From an uncultured Rhodospirillales bacterium (GTDB taxonomy: Bacteria > Pseudomonadota > Alphaproteobacteria > RF32 > CAG-239): a DNA stretch of 59,298 nt. Numbering within the stretch: the stretch's first letter is position 1; every line of letters begins with the position of its first letter. Position numbers and translations under genes: made by a program. Shown one piece after another: positions 26,975-36,570 of this stretch. The notes under the pieces are model-generated. The model saw nothing but the letters and a program-made list of their open reading frames with translations. It was not told the origin of the DNA and ran no database searches. The DNA is taken from contig CACWLK010000009.1 of NCBI GenBank assembly GCA_902761715.1, positions 1-59,298 on the forward strand. The letters are read 5' to 3'.

Positions 26975-28333
26975 TTATGCAAAAATTTTCTCTGCTTTAC
27001 GAATTGCCGATGGTGCGCAGAAGAAAATTAAGTGGTCTTCCTGCTCAATTTTTATCCCATCCAGCTCAAACAAAATTTCACCTTTTCTGACAACAGCACA
27101 AACTTTGCTTTCTGTAGGTAGCGGCAGATGAGAAATCTCGGTTCCGATCAAATCAGAATCAGATTGGATTACAATTTCCCAAATTTCTCCCAAAGTTGCA
27201 CCTAAAGAATACGCATGCGACATATTAACTTTTCTCAGTTCTTTAAGAATTGAAGAAATTGTCAGTGCGGTTCTGTCTACCAAAATATTTTCACCTATAT
27301 TAATAATCTGTGTGTTAGCAGTACGCTCGGTTACTAAAGCTATTGTATTTTCGACACCATTCTTTCGTGCAACCATCGCTGCCACCAGATTGTCCTTGTC
27401 CTCAAACCCGAGTGCTACGGCAGCATCTGCGTTTTGTATGCCCACATCATTCAATATGCTCTCACTCATGATAGAACCGCTGAACACTGCTGTTTTATTC
27501 AATTTTTCTGCTAAATCTTCGGCTGTACGGGTATTGTCGTCAATAATTTTACAACTTATTATATTGTCATCTGCTTCCAGTTTTTCGGCCAAATAAAGTG
27601 CAGACTTGTTTCCTCCGACAATAATTACACGCTCATTCGCCTTATGTTCCAGCCCGAACGCCGTAACCAACTCATCTACCTTTCCGCTCTCCACCAAAAC
27701 GTTTACCTCATCTCCGCCATGCAGCATATCTTCGCCTTTCGGCAAAATCACCTTACCTCCGCGAACAATGCTTACAATCATGGTTTTCAGCCCTTGTGCA
27801 TCATTGCCCAAATCTCGCAAAGGTAAATTTACCAACGGACATTTTTTGGTAATACGAAAAGACAAAAGTTGCATTTTACGATCCGCCAAAGGATACACGG
27901 CGGACATTCCCGGCACTTTAATAATATTCATCAGCGCTTTGGCAATCTCATATTCCGGAGAGACCACTAAATCAATCGGTAAACTTTCATCATTAAACAA
28001 TCCGCCCCATGCGGCCTTAAAATATACTCGTGAGTCAATACAGGCCACTCTCCGCGGAATATCAAACAATGTATACGCAGCTTGGCATGCTACCATATTA
28101 ACCTCATCACTGTTGGTTGCCGCAATCAGCAAATCAGCATTGGCCGCATCAGCCTTTTTCAACAAATCAGGGTGCGACACCGGCCCCAAAATCGGCAATA
28201 CATCCCACTCCTGCGCTATTGAATCAAGGGCTTGCTCATCATCATCAATTACCACGATATCATTGTTACCATGACTCAGATACCCCACAATACTGCGGCT
28301 GATACTGTTTGCTCCTCCGACAATTATTCGCAT
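26975..28333 (-). CDS. trkA: Trk potassium uptake regulatory protein TrkA
   Basis: Cytoplasmic NAD(H)-binding gating subunit of the Trk potassium channel. 452 residues in two repeats, each with a Rossmann RCK-N domain (MRIIVGGANSISRSIVGYL; RVIIVGGNKSALYLAEKL) and an RCK-C domain. The start at 28333 is chosen because AGGAGA lies about 12 nt upstream and MRIIVGG is the family N-terminus. The gene begins inside the last codons of dusB, so the two are coupled. Confidence 0.94.
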   Translation of the reverse strand: MRIIVGGANSISRSIVGYLSHGNNDIVVIDDDEQALDSIAQEWDVLPILGPVSHPDLLKKADAANADLLIAATNSDEVNMVACQAAYTLFDIPRRVACIDSRVYFKAAWGGLFNDESLPIDLVVSPEYEIAKALMNIIKVPGMSAVYPLADRKMQLLSFRITKKCPLVNLPLRDLGNDAQGLKTMIVSIVRGGKVILPKGEDMLHGGDEVNVLVESGKVDELVTAFGLEHKANERVIIVGGNKSALYLAEKLEADDNIISCKIIDDNTRTAEDLAEKLNKTAVFSGSIMSESILNDVGIQNADAAVALGFEDKDNLVAAMVARKNGVENTIALVTERTANTQIINIGENILVDRTALTISSILKELRKVNMSHAYSLGATLGEIWEIVIQSDSDLIGTEISHLPLPTESKVCAVVRKGEILFELDGIKIEQEDHLIFFCAPSAIRKAEKIFA

Positions 28334-29295
28334 GTGCCACATTCTCCTGCAAAAAAACTATCAATAACTTTATAAGCGCTCTCAAAATCTCCGGTTCTTA
28401 CATATTGCTCTCTGAACTTTTTGGCATCATGTAAGCCTTTGCAGTACCAACAAACATATTTACGAGAAAGCGCCAAAGCTGTCCTGTCTCCATAATATTC
28501 TCTTAATCCTTTAATATGAGTTAACAGTACCTGTTCGATTTCTGTCACGCTCGGTTGTCCAAGTTCTGTGCCGTTTTTAAGATAATTGTCAATTTGTGCA
28601 ATCAACCATGGAGCTCCCAAAGTTGCACGCCCGACCATAACTCCGTCAACTCCGGTTTCATCCAACATTGCTTTTGCCGAAACTCCATCTACCACATCAC
28701 CGTTGCCGATTACTGGAATTTTTATGGCATTTTTAACTTTGGCAATCATATTCCAGTCAGCCTTTCCGGCATAAAAATCACTCCGTGTCCGTCCGTGAAC
28801 CGTAATATATGCCGCACCGCTATCCTCACACATTTTTGCAAAATCAACCGCATTAATATGTTCGTGATCCCACCCCAAACGAAACTTGACACTCACCTTC
28901 AAAGGCGTGGCTTTAACTACCGCTTTGATGATTTTTTCTGCTAACTTCAAATCTTTACTCAGCGCTGCACCTGAATTATTACCAACAATCTTTTTAACCG
29001 GACAGCCCATATTTATATCAATACTGTGCGCACCGAGTTCTTCCGTAAGTTTTGCCGCCTCAACAAACAAATCGGCATCACCTCCGACCAGTTGTACCAC
29101 TACCGGATACGGCTCATCACGAACATCGGCAATTCTGCATGTTTTGGGATTTTTGCGCTCTAAAGCATTTATTGCCACCATTTCCGAAACAATATTTCCA
29201 CCGCCGAAAGAATGAACCAGACGGCGCAACGGCTTGTCCGTAATGCCGGCCATCGGAGCCAAAAATACTTTACTGTCAAAATCCAAAATCTGCAT
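28324..29295 (-). CDS. dusB: tRNA-dihydrouridine synthase B
   Basis: An FMN enzyme that reduces uridines in the D-loop of tRNA. The 323-residue TIM barrel has APMAGITDKPLRRL, the catalytic Cys in NMGCPVKKI, the ITVHGRTRSDFY motif and IPVIGNGDVV. In alphaproteobacteria this is the nifR3 gene, which normally begins the nifR3-ntrBC-ntrYX-trkA-hfq-hflX locus. Here trkA follows at once. Confidence 0.95.
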   Translation of the reverse strand: MQILDFDSKVFLAPMAGITDKPLRRLVHSFGGGNIVSEMVAINALERKNPKTCRIADVRDEPYPVVVQLVGGDADLFVEAAKLTEELGAHSIDINMGCPVKKIVGNNSGAALSKDLKLAEKIIKAVVKATPLKVSVKFRLGWDHEHINAVDFAKMCEDSGAAYITVHGRTRSDFYAGKADWNMIAKVKNAIKIPVIGNGDVVDGVSAKAMLDETGVDGVMVGRATLGAPWLIAQIDNYLKNGTELGQPSVTEIEQVLLTHIKGLREYYGDRTALALSRKYVCWYCKGLHDAKKFREQYVRTGDFESAYKVIDSFFAGECGTCE

Positions 29296-29297
29296 TA

Positions 29298-32200
29298 TTA
29301 ATTAAGTTTATCCAACGCACGAGCCATTACGTAATATACTTTTCCGATATCGGCACCGGAAATAACCGACAGCAACAAACTTGATTTTTCGCAACTGCGT
29401 GCTTTGCTGATTAGTTTTTCAAACTCTGCCATATACGCATTTACCACTCTTCTGAAGTCAGAATTTTTCTCATATTCGGTTTTAATGGCAACCACTTGCT
29501 TGCGAGAAATATTTTTAGCCAACGATCTCACGAATGCTTCGCTGTCCCCGTCGTAATATTTCGCCCACAATTTTTCCTGTGCTTCACCATTAAACACGGC
29601 ATTTATGTCAACTGCCAAATTCTCAAGAGTTTCAATAATACCGGTTGCATTTTTCAAGAAATTATCCACTTTTACATCTTGATATTTTTTCTCAATATCA
29701 ACCAACTCTTTATTTGCCTTTTTGGCTTCTCCGTTTAGTAGCTCAAGTTGTCTTTGCAAGACATTATTGAATGTCCCCGTATTGGCAACAACTTCACCGC
29801 CTTTAACATTAAACTCGTTAATACTGCTTTGTACACATAACATTGCATTATTAACCTTATTTACCGTATCATTGGCGGCAGTAGAAAGAGAGTTTGACTG
29901 CTCCATAAACATCTCGCCCGAATTTTTAATATCGTTAGCAATTCGCTCGGCATTTGCCGTAATTTCCATAATTGTCGAACGCAGCTTATCGCCCGAATTT
30001 TCAAAATACTTTGCACTCATATTTGCTGCATCTTCAAGTTTCAAACTCAAATTGTTCAGTTCTTTACCTAACCCCTGAACTTTTTTATGTGCAAAATCTG
30101 CTTTTTCGTTGAGTTTATCTGAAGCCTCTTGCAACACTTGGTTAAAATACTCAACCAAGGCTTTTGTATCTTTTGAAATGCCCACCATCTTATTATTTTG
30201 AGCCGCAATCAAGTCATTAACCTCAACTACACCGGTGCTAACCTCTGCCGTGATTGTATTAAAGCCGGACAAATATTTTTCATAATCATTCATTACCTGT
30301 CCCATTTTAGCCGTTGTCATATCTGCCGTATTTACTAACGCAGTTGAGCATTCTCCCATCGAGTTATGAGCTTTTTCAATACTCTCAAGTGAACTTTTTA
30401 TTGACTGATTAACCTCATCTCCGACTTTGCTCAACCGTTCACCTAAAGCATTAACCTCAAAAGACAACTTACCTGCTTTTTCATACAACCCGTCAATATC
30501 CCCGTTCAGAGCCTTGCTGATTTCCTTCATGCGGCTTTCAACTTCAGCCGCCAAATCTTGCATATACTTATATTGTTGGGCCATGGAAGACTCACCCAAT
30601 CTGGTCTGTGTTGAAACTTTGTTGGCAACATCAGCCAAAATATCTTTATGGTGTACAAAACTCTTTTCCAGGTTAACTGCCTGCTCTTTCAGTCGGTTTG
30701 ACACATCATCAAAGCTCTTAAGCTGTTCGCCCATCTGTTCGGCAATACCCTTCATGTCTTGTGAAAAAGTATTATTTACATTCTTAAGTTTATCAGCATT
30801 GGCAACAATGCCCGTTGTAGCCGCATCGGCACCGACTTTAATGTCCTTTACCACATCTGAAAATCCGTCAAGGCTGGTTGCAAAATCATTTGCCACTTTT
30901 GATACTTTGCCGAATATGGCATCAATGCTTTCCTCAAGTTTTTTACTTCTGCCGGCAATTGCTGTATCAACATCGCCCAAACGTTCTATTGAGCGAGACG
31001 AAACTTCTGCAACATTCAAAACGCGCTTGTTAATATTGTCTTCCATGTCCGTCATTTTTGCAAACACTTTATCGGAACTCTCTTCAATAGAAGCCATTTG
31101 CGCTTTTAATGAAGCCCCCAGCTTGTCCGTATAATCTGAAATTTTATTGAACACATCCAAAAACTCACCCTGTTGGTGCTTAAACAACAGATTAATGTTT
31201 TCAGCTTTTTCATCTAACGCATGTACCACATCCGAAACATATCCAACCGTATTTTCGGCAACTGAGTTAAGAACTGTCGACTGGCTTTCGAACGCTGACA
31301 AAATATCATTAAACGCATTGGTAGATTTTGCTGTTGTTTTTTCAACTAACGAAGCATGATTTGACAACGATTTTGCTACCTGATCCGATGTCTGTCCAAC
31401 CTGTGTAATCAAATATCCGAACTTGTCATTTTGTTCAGAAAGCATATTTTCAAAACCGGATGCTTTCTCCAACGTTTGTTCTGTCATTGAAACAAAGCGA
31501 TCCGATTCTCTTGCCAAATTAGCATTAATTTCATTTGTCTGATTAACTACATCTGTTGACATTTGAACCGAAGCCGCCAGCTGTTCCTTAAGTCTAACAA
31601 CCGCATCATTTGCTTCTCCGGCGATAACGTCAGCCGCATGAGCCAACTCATCAATTTCGCGTTTCAGCTCAGCCTTGGTTTCCTCAATTTTGCTGATAGA
31701 GTTATTAATATGGCGATTCTGCTGTTGCAATGAAGTTTCCGCCACCTTACTTTGTGTAACGGCAAAATTGCTGACCTCTGACAATTTATCGGCCTGACTG
31801 GTCAGAGCCTCGTTCATAGAGCCGATAAGCCCCATCACACTGTCTGTTGTTGTTTTGGCATTAGTAACATTATTGTTCAACTCCGCCGAAATATTATTGA
31901 AACTGCTGTATATATCACCTGACAGTCGTTCCATCTTGTCGCGTTCGTTTTCAACTATATTTCCGCAAGTTTTGGCCTGATCCACAATATCATTTGTTAA
32001 ATCACGCATTTTATCTGTATTTTTCTCAAAAGTATTTATTACAGTTTGAATATTGGTAATAGCCCCGTTACTACTGCTGTTCAATGTATCAATTTGGTCT
32101 TTCAGAACCTTGCCTACTCCATTCAACTGTGTAGTAATATCGTCGGCAACACTTTTCAGTTCATTAACCTGAATAGACACGCCTTCTTCTATAACATTGG

Positions 32201-33251
32201 CGCGAGCAATAATTTTATCAACTTCGCTACCCAAAGATGTGCCATGCTCGGCAAACTTTTCATAAATACCCTTAATGTTGCTGTCTAACGATTTTGCATA
32301 ATCCTCGACATGAACAGTCTGTGCCTTAATCAGCTCATTAACGTCTTCGGCAATTTCTTTTAATTTTTCGCCCAACTCCTGACTACCGCTTACTGCCCGC
32401 TCGGAAATTGCTTCCAAATATTCACCCTGACTTTGCAAATTGCCGACCACACGATTAACGCTTTCCTCAGACATCATGCTGAAATTTTTCATGTTCTCGT
32501 TTGCTTCCGACACACGTTGAGAGGCGTTTTCGGTAACATTTTGGATTGTATATGCAGAATCCTTCATTTCTTCGATTCCGGGCATAAGCTTCTTGACTAT
32601 ACCGTCAATCTCTTCTTGTAAATGGTTTGCTACATCTGCAAACTGTTCCATACAGGCACTCAAATCCTTGGTGGTCTGAAAAGCCTTGTCCGTAACTCCG
32701 TCAAAACTTGAAGTCAGCGTTTTAACTCCGCTGTTCAACTCTACAATACTTTTGGTCGAATAATTATCCAAGACTTGTACCAAGTTAGCAAAATCATCGA
32801 CACGGCTGCCCAGCTCGGTTTTTATGGTCTCTGTTTGTTTCATCGCCAACTGTGTAACTTCCTGCAATTCAGAAACCTGTGAGCGAATTGCATCAGCCAT
32901 AGCCTTCGCTGTTTCGGCACTTCCTTCTTCAGGATATACCAGCTGGTTCATATAAGCTCGCAAAAACTTGGCTTCCTGCTTAAAACTGCGTTCTCTGTCA
33001 ATAAAAGAAATCACCAACCATATCAGCGGCAATGGCAAAGAAATACCCGCCAAAAACAAACCAAACTCATCAGGCATCATCAAAAACAAATTTGACCACC
33101 CGAAAAACTGAGTAATATAAATCAGGATAATCGCAAACCAAAAAATGCTAATCCCGATCATCAGCTTATGCATGTTGTTCCCCAACCACGAAGTTTCTTC
33201 TTCCTGGAGCATTGGCATACTGTTTTGTTTTTTGCGATTCTCTTTAACCAT
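29298..33251 (-). CDS. Giant coiled-coil inner-membrane protein
   Basis: 1317 residues. Two membrane segments (about 30-50 and 62-84) are followed by roughly 1100 residues of nearly continuous helix made of degenerate Val/Ala/Asn/Ser heptads. These resemble methyl-accepting chemotaxis or apolipoprotein-like repeats. A distinct compact C-terminal domain (about 1225-1317, from EKLWAKYYDGD to the end) closes it. Large two-TM, long-coil proteins with such a C-terminal block occur in alphaproteobacteria without an assigned role; a structural or spacer role at the envelope or cell pole is inference. It is the first gene of the dusB-trkA-hfq-hflX operon (2-nt gap to dusB). Confidence 0.75.
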   Translation of the reverse strand: MVKENRKKQNSMPMLQEEETSWLGNNMHKLMIGISIFWFAIILIYITQFFGWSNLFLMMPDEFGLFLAGISLPLPLIWLVISFIDRERSFKQEAKFLRAYMNQLVYPEEGSAETAKAMADAIRSQVSELQEVTQLAMKQTETIKTELGSRVDDFANLVQVLDNYSTKSIVELNSGVKTLTSSFDGVTDKAFQTTKDLSACMEQFADVANHLQEEIDGIVKKLMPGIEEMKDSAYTIQNVTENASQRVSEANENMKNFSMMSEESVNRVVGNLQSQGEYLEAISERAVSGSQELGEKLKEIAEDVNELIKAQTVHVEDYAKSLDSNIKGIYEKFAEHGTSLGSEVDKIIARANVIEEGVSIQVNELKSVADDITTQLNGVGKVLKDQIDTLNSSSNGAITNIQTVINTFEKNTDKMRDLTNDIVDQAKTCGNIVENERDKMERLSGDIYSSFNNISAELNNNVTNAKTTTDSVMGLIGSMNEALTSQADKLSEVSNFAVTQSKVAETSLQQQNRHINNSISKIEETKAELKREIDELAHAADVIAGEANDAVVRLKEQLAASVQMSTDVVNQTNEINANLARESDRFVSMTEQTLEKASGFENMLSEQNDKFGYLITQVGQTSDQVAKSLSNHASLVEKTTAKSTNAFNDILSAFESQSTVLNSVAENTVGYVSDVVHALDEKAENINLLFKHQQGEFLDVFNKISDYTDKLGASLKAQMASIEESSDKVFAKMTDMEDNINKRVLNVAEVSSRSIERLGDVDTAIAGRSKKLEESIDAIFGKVSKVANDFATSLDGFSDVVKDIKVGADAATTGIVANADKLKNVNNTFSQDMKGIAEQMGEQLKSFDDVSNRLKEQAVNLEKSFVHHKDILADVANKVSTQTRLGESSMAQQYKYMQDLAAEVESRMKEISKALNGDIDGLYEKAGKLSFEVNALGERLSKVGDEVNQSIKSSLESIEKAHNSMGECSTALVNTADMTTAKMGQVMNDYEKYLSGFNTITAEVSTGVVEVNDLIAAQNNKMVGISKDTKALVEYFNQVLQEASDKLNEKADFAHKKVQGLGKELNNLSLKLEDAANMSAKYFENSGDKLRSTIMEITANAERIANDIKNSGEMFMEQSNSLSTAANDTVNKVNNAMLCVQSSINEFNVKGGEVVANTGTFNNVLQRQLELLNGEAKKANKELVDIEKKYQDVKVDNFLKNATGIIETLENLAVDINAVFNGEAQEKLWAKYYDGDSEAFVRSLAKNISRKQVVAIKTEYEKNSDFRRVVNAYMAEFEKLISKARSCEKSSLLLSVISGADIGKVYYVMARALDKLN

Positions 33252-33311
33252 CGGGTTTTCCTCACATTTCTGGGTTTTTGCCTAGCATATCTTATTAAAT
33301 TTATTTTTCAA

Positions 33312-33348
33312 TAAAAAATCCCGATATGTTAGAGATTACATATCGGGA
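33312..33348 (-). terminator. Intrinsic terminator after the PhoU-sized hypothetical gene
   Basis: TCCCGATATGT and ACATATCGGGA form an 11-bp stem. Reading leftward it is followed by TTTTTT. It separates the pair at 33369-34517 from the giant-coil operon. Confidence 0.85.
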
Positions 33349-33368
33349 TAAGCTACTTATGCACAGAC

Positions 33369-33950
33369 TTATTCAATGCAACAGTCAACAGCCTTTCGAA
33401 CAAAACTTTTGATTTTGGCAAAAGTGCCGCCGGAAACAGCGTTTTCCTCGGCTTTTTTCTCAGGCACCGAGTGTTCAGCCAAATCCTTAGTCAGTTTTTT
33501 AACATCATCAAAACTGTCCTCAATCCATTTAACATCGTCAAGGTTGAGCAACTTCATATTCAGCCCCCAGAATAAGCAATACAACTCATAAGACTGATCA
33601 AAAAGTTTGTATGCATCTGCCTTATGTCCCAAGCTTTGTTGCTTTGTTCCGACTTCCATCAAACGCATTGATGCAGACAATAAATGCTTTGAAATACACC
33701 AAACCTCGCCTTCATATTCAGGAATAACCTTCTGCATCAAACTTTTGCGTACTTCACGCACTTGTTCAATCAAGTCATAATACGATGTTTTACCGGTTTT
33801 GGCTCCCGAAAACATCAAATGTTCTTCAATCGAAATCAAATTCATAATTCCGATTGTCAAATCCTGATCTGACGACAAATCTTTAGGATTGACTTTTTTA
33901 GTTGCATCAATTTTTTCAACAAACTCTTTTATTTTCTTTTCTTTATCCAT
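33369..33950 (-). CDS. Conserved helical hypothetical protein
   Basis: 193 residues, soluble and almost wholly helical. The central part (ISIEEHLMFSGAKTG ... CISKHLLSASMRLMEVG ... YELYCLFWGLNMKLL) looks well conserved, with many aromatic and Glu/His residues. The C-terminal 40 residues are low-complexity and end in a basic helix with two Cys. It follows the membrane protein at 33960 by 9 nt, probably in one operon. I know no family name for it and assign no function. Confidence 0.6.
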   Translation of the reverse strand: MDKEKKIKEFVEKIDATKKVNPKDLSSDQDLTIGIMNLISIEEHLMFSGAKTGKTSYYDLIEQVREVRKSLMQKVIPEYEGEVWCISKHLLSASMRLMEVGTKQQSLGHKADAYKLFDQSYELYCLFWGLNMKLLNLDDVKWIEDSFDDVKKLTKDLAEHSVPEKKAEENAVSGGTFAKIKSFVRKAVDCCIE

Positions 33951-33959
33951 ATTCAGCTC

Positions 33960-34517
33960 CTAAAAATTATACAGTTCATTGGCCTTCTGGCACAACGGAT
34001 AAAAGTAAAAATACAAACTTGCCAAAGCCAAAGCCACGACCGGTACGGCAACTTTTTCAAACGGAAAATGAGCATGTCCGCCGTTTTTCGCCTTCATCCA
34101 CTGATAAAAGCGATTAGCCCAAATCAGCACCAACGCTCCCACAATCACGCTGAACAAAAACGGATCTATGAAAAACACCAAAATCGGCTGCGGATTATAC
34201 TCCAGCTTACTGATATACATAAAACCGATCATTGCCACACTCAAAAAAATCAGCAAAAAATCGCGTCCCCAAAAATTCCACTTTTTCTTCTCAAACCATA
34301 CAATCATCCAATATCCGAGCAACGCCAAAAACGCACCTGCCCACACACCGACAACGCTGTCATCTACTCCCAAACGACGAGCAATCTCCAATGAGGCCGC
34401 AACTGCAACAGTACATACCGCACAAGCCGGATTAGCCCAGACCGGAGCAGACCATATCAACAACAAAGCCAAAGCAAACATCAATATCATAACAATTCCT
34501 TTCTGTTCAGAACTCAC
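33960..34517 (-). CDS. Polytopic membrane protein with CxxC motif
   Basis: 185 residues with about five membrane segments. The first mature part reads NPACAVCTVAVAASLEIARRLGVDD, with a CxxC close to the membrane surface, then a Trp-rich segment and further helices. The N-terminal WANPACAVC pattern recurs in uncharacterised bacterial membrane proteins, I believe; a redox or metal role for the CxxC is possible but unproven. It lies upstream of and is probably co-transcribed with the helical protein at 33369. Confidence 0.6.
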   Translation of the reverse strand: MSSEQKGIVMILMFALALLLIWSAPVWANPACAVCTVAVAASLEIARRLGVDDSVVGVWAGAFLALLGYWMIVWFEKKKWNFWGRDFLLIFLSVAMIGFMYISKLEYNPQPILVFFIDPFLFSVIVGALVLIWANRFYQWMKAKNGGHAHFPFEKVAVPVVALALASLYFYFYPLCQKANELYNF

Positions 34518-34577
34518 CTTTATATAGCCTATTTATCTTCAAGTTTCAATCACTTTATTAGCCTGTGTATTTTAAAC

Positions 34578-34607
34578 TTGACTTAATCTTCAATACCCAG
34601 TTATATA
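34578..34607 (+). promoter_or_regulatory. Rubrerythrin promoter
   Basis: TTGACT (34578-34583), an 18-nt spacer and TATATA (34602-34607) lie 31 nt before the rubrerythrin ATG. No clear PerR- or OxyR-like operator was recognised next to it. Confidence 0.5.
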
Positions 34608-34637
34608 AAATCACATTTCAACTAAGGAGCTTATACA

Positions 34638-35177
34638 ATGGAACTTAAAGGATCTAAAACCGAAAAAAATCTTATGGAAGCATTTGCCGGTGAATCACAG
34701 GCTCGTAACAAATATACCTACTATGCTTCAAAAGCCAAAAAAGAAGGCTATAACATTATTGCTGCCAAATTTGAAGAAACTGCCAACAACGAAAAAGAGC
34801 ATGCTAAAATTTGGTTCAAACTCTTGCACGATGGCGCTGTTCCTTCAACAATCGACAACTTAAAAGATGCCGCCTCCGGCGAAAACTTTGAATGGACCAA
34901 CATGTATGAGCGTATGGCTAAAGAAGCTGATGAAGAAGGCTTTACCAAAATCGCCAACCTTTTCAGACTGGTCGGCAAAATTGAAAAAGGTCATGAAGAA
35001 AGATACAACGCCCTGCTTAAATCTCTCTGCGAGGGCTCAATCTTTTCTCGCCCGACCAAAGTTATTTGGGAGTGTGCTAACTGCGGTCATCGTGTAGAAA
35101 GCCCGATGGCTCCGGAAAAATGTCCGGTATGTGATCACCCGCAAGCATATTTCTTTGAATTGCAGGAAGAATTTTAG
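34638..35177 (+). CDS. rbr: Rubrerythrin
   Basis: A non-haem di-iron peroxidase that reduces hydrogen peroxide in the cytoplasm of anaerobes and microaerophiles. The 179-residue protein has the ferritin-like four-helix domain ([36 protein letters not shown] with ExxH) and a C-terminal rubredoxin-type iron site (WECANCGHR ... KCPVCDH). AAGGAG precedes the ATG. Its presence suggests an oxygen-poor habitat. Confidence 0.96.
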   Translation: MELKGSKTEKNLMEAFAGESQARNKYTYYASKAKKEGYNIIAAKFEETANNEKEHAKIWFKLLHDGAVPSTIDNLKDAASGENFEWTNMYERMAKEADEEGFTKIANLFRLVGKIEKGHEERYNALLKSLCEGSIFSRPTKVIWECANCGHRVESPMAPEKCPVCDHPQAYFFELQEEF

Positions 35178-35195
35178 TTTCTGTTTTACACAACA

Positions 35196-35228
35196 AAAAA
35201 CGCCGCTCCCAAGAGTGGCGTTTTTTTG
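35196..35228 (+). terminator. Intrinsic terminator of rubrerythrin
   Basis: AACGCCGCTC, loop CCAA and GAGTGGCGTT with T7 (one G-T pair). It lies 20 nt after the stop codon and is A-rich on its other flank, so it may also serve the convergent gene. Confidence 0.88.
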
Positions 35229-35248
35229 TGTTTGTGAATCGGCTGAGT

Positions 35249-35851
35249 TCAATAAGGCTCGTCATCGTCATCGTCGAAATCGGCGTCCTGATCATTCTGA
35301 AACGGGCTTTCCAGCATTTCCATCTCATCATGCACGGTACGAATAATCAAAACCGCACCGTTCTGAACCAGCATTGCCTCGATTTTATCGTCTGTCTCCG
35401 GAACCAATCGGAAAAACTCGATAAAAACCATCGGATACTGATAAATGCTTATGATAAACGGACCAGCCTCATCATAGAGCCCCATTTTCATTCCGGCCAA
35501 AATACCTGAATTTGACACCGCATCAAAACCTTCTTGTACGGTATGACAGAATTCTTCAAAATCGGCTCCTGCCTCATTTTTTGCAAAGAAACTGACATAC
35601 TTGTACAAAAAGTTCTTCTGCTCATTGCTCACCCCATGACCTGCAGTTCTCTTCAACAGCGGGTAAAGCATTGTCGCATCAACATTTGGTCTCCTATCGT
35701 AAACAGCATACATAATATCACAAAAATGCAGATTATCAGCGTCCTCTTTTTGCAACTCCGTACCGAAGTTTTTATCAAAGGCCGCCATAAGCTTGTTTTT
35801 CAGGATATAGCTGTCACGATCAATTTGTTTTAGAAATTCTTTCTTCTCCAT
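35249..35851 (-). CDS. Hypothetical protein with acidic tail
   Basis: 200 residues, soluble, mixed helix and strand, ending in a run of Asp (DADFDDDDDEPY). There is no signal peptide and no motif I recognise. A segment with IISIYQYPMVFIEFFRLVPETDDKI looks like buried strands. The ATG is preceded by a weak ribosome-binding site. It is convergent with rubrerythrin and upstream of nothing on its strand. Function unknown. Confidence 0.6.
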   Translation of the reverse strand: MEKKEFLKQIDRDSYILKNKLMAAFDKNFGTELQKEDADNLHFCDIMYAVYDRRPNVDATMLYPLLKRTAGHGVSNEQKNFLYKYVSFFAKNEAGADFEEFCHTVQEGFDAVSNSGILAGMKMGLYDEAGPFIISIYQYPMVFIEFFRLVPETDDKIEAMLVQNGAVLIIRTVHDEMEMLESPFQNDQDADFDDDDDEPY

Positions 35852-35920
35852 AATTATAGATTAATAGTTTTGTATTTCCCATCAATCTATCACCATTATG
35901 GACAAAAATCAACAAAAAAA

Positions 35921-36406
35921 TCACATTCCTAAATTTCTTGCGCCGCGATAATTAAAATGCGCTATCGCCATTGCCAAAGCATCAGATGAATCATTATTTT
36001 TCGGCTTACACCCCGGCAACAATATTTTCACCATTGTTTCAACCTGCTCTTTAGCTGCTTTTCCAACTCCCACAACCGCTTTTTTTATTTTGTTCGGCTC
36101 GTATTCACATACCGGAATACCGTACAAAGCCGGAGCCAAAATAACCACGCCCCGTGCCATACCCAGTTTTATGGTAGAAGTCGGATTATCATTTAAAAAC
36201 ACCTGTTCAATAGCTGCTTCATCAGGATGATATGTTTCAATAACCTCATTAAGCGCACGATGAATGATTGCCAGACGATCGGCAATCGGCATTTTGGGAT
36301 CAGTTTTAATAAAACCGTCAGCAACATATTTCATTTTGTTGCTTTCTACCTCAATCACGCCCCAACCGGTAGAAGACAAGCTCGGATCCAATCCCAAAAT
36401 TCGCAT
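35921..36406 (-). CDS. ruvC: Holliday junction endonuclease RuvC
   Basis: Cuts four-way recombination junctions symmetrically. The 161-residue RNase-H-fold protein has the four acidic catalytic residues in place: Asp7 (GLDPSLSSTGWG), Glu67 (AAIEQVF) and the two Asp of DSSDALAMAIAH. Length is normal. ruvA and ruvB, usually adjacent, are not here. Confidence 0.95.
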   Translation of the reverse strand: MRILGLDPSLSSTGWGVIEVESNKMKYVADGFIKTDPKMPIADRLAIIHRALNEVIETYHPDEAAIEQVFLNDNPTSTIKLGMARGVVILAPALYGIPVCEYEPNKIKKAVVGVGKAAKEQVETMVKILLPGCKPKNNDSSDALAMAIAHFNYRGARNLGM

Positions 36407-36530
36407 TTATTTCTCCCTCTTTTACAAAACTTTATACCAATCTTCCACAATTGCAATCAATAAAAAACATCTCACGAAATAAAACTTTACAATTGTGAAA
36501 ATACGTTTTCTCTGAAATTCTCACATACTA

Positions 36531-36566
36531 ACAAAAGCGATTATCCCTTAAGACAATCGCTTTTGT
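36531..36566 (-). terminator. Possible terminator of the RND pump operon
   Basis: ACAAAAGCGATT and AATCGCTTTTGT form a long stem with a 12-nt loop just past the pump gene stop. The U-tract is part of the stem and short, so the call is moderate. Confidence 0.55.
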
Positions 36567-36570
36567 TATT

